Shown one piece after another: positions 59,158-64,000 of a DNA stretch of 64,000 bases. A program made the translations under genes and the position numbers. Every line of letters begins with the position of its first letter. Position 1 is the first letter of the stretch. The notes beneath the pieces were generated by a model. It saw only the letters and a list, made by a program, of their open reading frames with translations. It was not told the DNA's origin and did not search any database. The stretch comes from Glandiceps talaboti. Its lineage: Eukaryota; Hemichordata; Enteropneusta; Spengelidae. The stretch covers positions 620,001-684,000 of the forward strand of contig NC_135554.1 in the NCBI RefSeq assembly GCF_964340395.1, written 5' to 3'.

Positions 59158-59550
59158 TTTTATATCAATTTCATTGCATACCACTCACGCTCACCTAATG
59201 TTAGTGAGGGGGCTAGTGGAGTAAGAACTACGAACAAACTCCACTGAGGCAGTGACGTTTGCCTAGGAGGGCGTTGAATAAGAAAATGTCTGATCATGTT
59301 TGATAAGATATTATTCTGACCTAAATCTGGTCCCCCGATGCTTCTGACCATGTTGGCTATCGCCGTGCGATACACCATAATGGTCTTAACTGCATACCCT
59401 TTCTCTTCAAACAGAAACAAGAGAAAGTCTGCTACTGTCTGGGGAGATGGATCGAGAGGATCCTTCTGCCTTCCATGACACCAATCAGAGAATCTTTTCC
59501 ACTTTTCTCCATAGGAAAATCCCTGTGAACGGAGGGATCGTTCTATAATC
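59158..59550 (-). pseudogene. DIRS-like tyrosine recombinase, N-terminal part
   Basis: The minus frame reads GEKWKRFSDWCHGRQKDP, PQTVADFLLFLFEEKGYAVK and TIMVYRTAIANMVR: the core-binding helical domain of a DIRS recombinase. The catalytic domain is missing because the element ends where the 1.4-kb repeat begins. Confidence 0.8.
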
Positions 59551-59646
59551 TGAACGTGTGAAGGTGGAACAAGCTCAGGTTGGGGTGAACAATGCCCCTT
59601 CCCTGAGACAATAGGTTCTCTTGATCTGGGAGAACTACTGGAAAAT

Positions 59647-60668
59647 CTACCAGAAGGTTAGTAATACTGGGAACCAACTTCGGTTTGGCCACAGAGGTGC
59701 TACAAGAATGACTGAGGAACTCTCCTCTTGTATTTTCCTCAGTACAGCTGGAAGGAGTGTAAAGAGGGGAAAAGCATACACGCTCAGTCCTTTCCAAGAC
59801 ATTGACAGAGTGTCGGTTGCCATTGGTCTCGGATCTGGAATCGGGGATACAAAGAGAGGCAGTTTTCTGTTCATGACGGTGGCGAACAGATCTACAGTAA
59901 GTTCTCCCCAATGCAGAAACAGAAGGTGAGCAATCTTGATAGGAATTGCCCACTCTGTAGGAAGAACTCTCTTGTGATGCGATAGAGCGTCCGCAATGCC
60001 GTTCAGTTTCCCTGGCACATGACGTGCTGACAGAAGAATCTTTCGGTCTATGCACCACAACATCAGTTCCCATAAGAGGTAACACAGTGTTGGAGACCTG
60101 GTTCCTCCTAGCTTGTTAATGTATGCCACTACGGTGGTATTGTCTGAGTGAACTAGAACACTGTGCCCTGTCACTAGCATCTCGAAGTCCTGCAGAGCTA
60201 GGGAAACTGCCTTTAGCTCTAGCCAATTGATGTGGTGAGAGCTGTCTTGGGAGTTCCAAACACCTGCTGTCATATGACTGTCTAGGTGAGCTCCCCAGCC
60301 CTCTTGTGATGCATCCGTATACAGGGACAGATCAGTGTGACTGTACAAAATGGACTTGTCTTTTAGAAGGTTGCTCTGGTCTAGCCACCATTCTAAATGG
60401 AACCTCAGCACTGGACGAATTGGAACCATGCTGCTGGTTGGCTGCGAACTGGGTCTCCAAAGGGCGAGAAGGTACAATTGAATTGGCCTGATCCAGAGTC
60501 TGGCCCATTGTACTATATAAATTAAGGATAGCCCAGGAGAGACAGAAAATGTTACGCTGTTATCTGTCTCAGGGGGCCATAGGTTCTGAATGACTGACAA
60601 TAACTTGTCTATTCGTTCTTGGGTAGGGCAAGCTATTCCCTTGTGTGTGATCAATTTCATTCCCACGA
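59647..60668 (-). pseudogene. DIRS-like RNase H domain
   Basis: Clear RNase H residues occur: LSLYTDASQEGWGAHL (first Asp), NWLELKAV (Glu), VLVHSDNTTVVAYIN (Asp) and LNGIADALS (last Asp). The tail has the DIRS signature DLFATVMNRKLPLFVSPIPD and YAFPLFTLLPAVLRKI. The start lies after a frameshift from the RT frame near 60668. The sequence is well preserved, suggesting a fairly recent copy. Confidence 0.9.
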
Positions 60669-61159
60669 ATACTTAGGATGAGGGCTGACTTGTTGTAACT
60701 GGGGATAAAACCCAGAGAAAGGATTAGCAACAATATCTGTTGAATCCGTTTGAGTAATACTTCCCTTTGCTCATCCGGAATCAACCAATCATCGAGATAG
60801 GGACGTAAAAGAGTGGCCTGTCAGTGTAACCCGGCTACCAGTGCCGCTAACACTAGGGTGAAAACCCAAGGGACAGTGGCTAGCCCAAACGGGAGTGCTG
60901 TGTACTCGAAAGTGTGGTCTAGGACCGTACTTGGATCAATTTCTCAAATGGCCTTTTTGGCCAGAAGAGATTCAATCGCGTTCCTTAGTGCCCTTTGTCT
61001 TTCTGTGCCTCTTGGTAGAGAGGTTACGAACAGAATGGAAGTGAGGGGCAGTTGTCTGGCAAATTCCAGAACATAACCATCCCTTACCATGGACAAAACC
61101 AATTTGTCTTGTGAGACTGTATCACACGCATTTGCAAAGTGGCTTAGTCTGCCACCCAC
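60569..61159 (-). pseudogene. DIRS-like reverse transcriptase, internal deletion
   Basis: It begins VGGRLSHFANACDTVSQDKL and LTSILFVTSLPRGTERQRAL, then jumps from DPSTVLDHTFEYTALPFGLA to PYLDDWLIPDEQ (YLDD catalytic box). The usual palm segment carrying the first catalytic Asp is lacking between them, so there is an internal deletion as well as stops at 60941-60943 and about 60833. The frame shifts into the RNase H frame near 60668. Confidence 0.85.
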
Positions 61160-61215
61160 TGGAATTTCCAGTCTTGGAATGGGGAGGTTCCTGTGTCGTG
61201 TTGCTATGTGGAGAG

Positions 61216-62100
61216 TCAGGAGTGCTGCTGCGAGACAGAGCCCAGTCTTTTAAAGCTGCTCATGCTAAAAAGGGGCTTGTCGGGACCAGCCTTGCCTCTA
61301 CCCCGTTCACTATGCAGTTTACCACGTGCACATCCCGTGCTAGATTGTCCAGGTTTATTCCTGTTGCCTTGGAAATTTCTGTTTGTCTGCACCATATTAT
61401 CACTTGTATGGTTAGCTTTCGGCCTTGCTGGAGTGGAGGTTGTCCGTGGAGACTCCCACATTAACCGTTCTCTCTGTTTTGCTTCGCTGGCCCACTGGGC
61501 TAGGGAAGTCAAATTACCAGCAAACAGTGAGGAAGTGGAAAACAAGGAGCCTCTTGCTTCCTGTTTCAGTTCCTGTGTTAACGAGTTAGACTCTCGTTTC
61601 AGGAAGGCATCCCTCTCCATCAAAATAAGTGCTGCCCATCCTCTCGCTGAAGATTCAGAGACATGGTAGAGACCTTTTATTGTAATGCGCAATAGTCTAA
61701 GAACCTTAGGCATCTATGGGGTTTCTTGCTGTAATTCAGACGTTGCTACAGCTAGAAACCAATCCATGACAGAACATGCATGGATACTTTCTGCGTGCAT
61801 TTCCCCTAACTGCTTTAACTGAGTGCCGGGGATAGACAAGGAATTGAAGGTTTTGGCTTTGACGTCCACAGCCTTAGCATCAGTGTGTAGACTGGGGTAA
61901 CCAACCTCGGAAATACTAGTAGCTTTATGATGATTAGAATCACAGTGGCGTGACGACTCATCAATGACACTCAACCCTTCCCCCTTCCGCCAATTTTCTT
62001 TGGACCAATTAGCACAAACCTCACAGGGTTTGGACGGCGAACATGTCCGACAAGAAGGACAAACAGAATGACAATCCTGCTTGGACATGTCATGACACAT
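61216..62100 (-). pseudogene. DIRS-like Gag
   Basis: Starts MCHDMSKQDCHSVCPSCRTC and PCEVCANWSKENW, a Cys-rich opening typical of DIRS first ORFs. An in-frame TAG at 61714-61716 separates it from MPKVLRLLRITIKGLYHVSE and ARGWAALILMERDAFLKRES. A basic Arg/Lys/Gly-rich end (ARGKLHSERGRGKAG) may bind nucleic acid. The next ORF (RT) starts 60 bp downstream in a different frame. Confidence 0.75.
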
Positions 62101-62569
62101 GCACCCTTCTTCTTAGGTTTAGTCAGGACGAAACGAACGACTGAAAAAACAACAACACGGTAAGGCAATGACGTCCATATATAAGGAACACCTGCACGGA
62201 GAAGAAAAAACACACAATAAATCTCAACCACAAAGGGAGAGACAATAAATCGACACTTAGCTGTAATCCTAGGATCTTTAGGGTAACCAAAGAGCCAACA
62301 AGTGGAAAAAACCAGTGTGTATAGTGGAATTGGAGGGAAGGTACTTGAAGACAAAAACAATATCCGTCTACACAATCGTACCACCATGCGATAAAAGACA
62401 CAAGTACGCATGCGCTAACTGCCACTTAGGCGGGAGACTAAGCTAACCAAATATGGACCCAGGTATGGTGGAGGGGGCAGGGCCAAAAATTTCTTGGCAT
62501 GGATTGGAGGAATTAATGCGGGTTATCCATCAGTATTTTGCTAACAGGTAAGTATCATAGTCAAACAGA

Positions 62570-63426
62570 ATTCATATTTTTACACCTAATTTGCATATTA
62601 CTGATGAGATCATTATATGCTTAATATTTCTTCATCTATACACCCACAGTTGCATCCCTCTTAAATTTCAGCCCAATCTCCTGAGTACTTTTGGAATTAT
62701 AGGTTTTTGACCAAAAAGACACATTTTTAGCCCTAATTTGCATATTACTAAAAGACTCATCATGTCATGAACAAATCTTAATTAACACACATCTAAGAAT
62801 GTTCCCACAAAATTTCATGCCAATCTGCCCAGTAGTTTTGGAGTTTAAGTTTTTTGACCAAAAATCACATTTTTTTACCCAAAACCCACATCTCTGACGC
62901 AATCATTTTCATTTGAACAATTTCCCAACTAGACACCCGAAGTAACATTAAAAAATCATTATATGCTTAACATTTCTTCAGGTATACACCCCAGATGCAT
63001 CCCCATTAAATTTCAGCACAATCTGCTCAGTAGTTTTGGAATTAAAGATTTTGACCAAAAAGACATATTTTTGCCCTAATTTGCATATCACTAATGGAAT
63101 CATCACGTCATGAGCAAGTCTTAATCACAACACACTTAAAAATATTTCCACCAAATTTCAGACCGATCCGGCAAGTACTTTTCACGTTTTAAGTTTCTTT
63201 TTTTTTACCCAAATCACACATCGGTGGTAAGATTCATTTTGATTTGAACAATTTCCAAACTAGACACCCAAGGTTTACACCTACCTAATATCAAGGCAAT
63301 CGGTCTAGCAGTTTTTGACTTTAAGTTGTTTAAACACATACAAATGTACACATCCACACAGACAGACAGACACTTTGCCAAGCCTATAGTACTACTGACC
63401 CTTATCAGATCAGTTGTGCTAAAAAC
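62570..63426 (+). mobile_element. 3' half of HINE-like copy G
   Basis: Blocks of CTAATTTGCATATTACTGAT, TTTCAGCCCAATCTC and GACCAAAAAGACACATTTTT repeat at ~110-130 bp, followed by GACAGACAGACACTTTGCC and the terminal GCCTATAGTACTACTGACCC ... CAGTTGTGCTAAAAA. Confidence 0.8.
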
Positions 63427-63892
63427 TTCATGAAACACAATGGCTTTCTTTTTAGTGCAAATCACTTTTACACGTACTTTTAGAAAGTAGACTTTACATA
63501 GCAATGGTTGCCAATCTTTATTGAGTGATCACTGATCTATTTTGATATGTGGCTACATTTACGTTATGTTCTGAAATTGTTACAATTTACTTTGCGGTGA
63601 CATGTCAATCATTAAGAATGTTTAATTTGTTTCATATTTTGTGCTCTTAAGTATTATAATTATAATTATATTAATTATTATTCCGGGCTGGAAGTGTTGT
63701 GTATCGTCAGAGCTTTTTAACAGTATGTTTCGTTTGCACGTTTGCAACATTGACAGTGACATTAGACATGGTTTTGGCCTCAACAAAAATAGGGTATGCA
63801 GGTTACCACCCATCCACCAGTTGAGGGTGTGGGCAGGTTAAATCCACCCAAGCAGGGTGTTAACCCACGTAAATACGGTAGTTAACACGTAT
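63427..63892. other. No gene seen (63.4-63.9 kb)
   Basis: AT-rich spacer with an AATTATAATTATAATTAT tract at about 63657. GTTAACCCACGTAAATACGG near 63859 may be an end of an unrelated insert. Confidence 0.45.
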
Positions 63893-64000
63893 TTTGACAT
63901 AGTTTATACATAATTTGATACACTTTATACATATTTTGGCATAGTTTATACATAATTTGATACAGTTTACACAGATTTTCGCATAATTTATACATAATTT
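63893..64000. repeat. ~46-bp tandem repeat running off the window
   Basis: CATAGTTTATACATAATTTG followed by ATACACTTTATACATATTTT recurs with small changes at least twice and continues past the window end. Confidence 0.85.

Larger units (their letters stand above)
59158..62450 (-). mobile_element. DIRS-like retrotransposon, Gag-RT-RH-YR(partial)
   Basis: Order on the minus strand is Gag, RT, RNase H, recombinase N-terminus. It lacks the recombinase catalytic domain and the element's 3' end. The sequence between 62100 and about 62560 has no coding and may contain its 5' terminal repeat. Compare 32845-34649, which kept the recombinase but lost RT/RH. Confidence 0.85.
52917..63426 (+). mobile_element. 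HINE-like element, copy G, split by nested insertions
   Basis: Three pieces join into one element. 52917-53130 is the 5' end and first monomers. 56945-57655 continues exactly (left piece ends GTTTATTCAA, right begins TTGTCTATTAATCCCC, as uninterrupted in other copies). About 62570-63426 is the 3' half, ending GCCTATAGTACTACTGACCC, then CAGTTGTGCTAAAAA. The gaps hold an ISL2EU-like transposon and a 1.4-kb repeat plus DIRS block. About 90 bp of element sequence is missing at the second gap. Confidence 0.8.

Noticed and set aside
59543-60085. 180-codon minus-strand frame
   Set aside because: Overlaps the well-supported RNase H frame in another phase and has no domain.

Overview
This is eukaryotic, metazoan nuclear DNA. 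It is AT-rich, spliced and extremely repeat-dense. The mix of DIRS-like retroelements, CR1/L2-group LINEs, Kolobok-like, ISL2EU-like and Helentron-like elements fits a marine invertebrate, perhaps a hemichordate or amphioxus. That guess rests on general knowledge of transposon distribution, not on a species marker.

Only one host gene is well supported. On the minus strand, four exons (41744-41807, 28341-28642, 18402-18520, 17399-17537) join in a phase-consistent chain with GT/AG borders and end in a stop plus a poly(A) signal. The conceptual protein resembles the C-terminal half of SPATA6, the spermatogenesis-associated protein of the sperm head-tail coupling apparatus. Two more candidate exons lie upstream (49802-49854, 51574-51695). 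The N-terminal exons are probably beyond 64 kb. Almost everything from 18 to 50 kb is therefore intron, full of repeats.

Layout. 0.2-1.7 kb: a 19/20-bp minisatellite abutting a gag-like fragment. 3.8-4.5 kb: an AT-rich 30-bp array. 5.2-8.3 kb: a minus-strand LINE with two in-frame nonsense codons. 8.7-12.3 kb: two copies of a tandem-repeat-cored element with a 3' hairpin (Helentron-associated, HINE-like, proposed). 12.6-15.0 kb: a TTAA-flanked element with ~690-bp inverted repeats (Kolobok-like). 15.2-17.1 kb: a 33-bp minisatellite. 17.4-51.7 kb: SPATA6-like gene, whose introns hold a second Kolobok-like copy, a tRNA-derived SINE with its target duplication, a hAT-like element, HINE-like copies, a DIRS remnant, several inverted-repeat elements and four minisatellites between 41 and 47 kb.

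52.9-63.4 kb is one HINE-like copy split by two large insertions. The first is a 3.8-kb ISL2EU-like transposon, which itself holds further inserts and a frameshifted SAP-domain ORF. The second block joins a 1.4-kb repeat to a decayed DIRS element.

The most interesting pattern is the repeated element with ~112-bp monomers, a microsatellite and a 3' hairpin whose arm matches its 5' end. All recognisable copies have the same orientation. A filled/empty site pair at 37.6-40.3 kb helps define its ends. I see no CRISPR, bacterial operon or obviously new enzymatic system.
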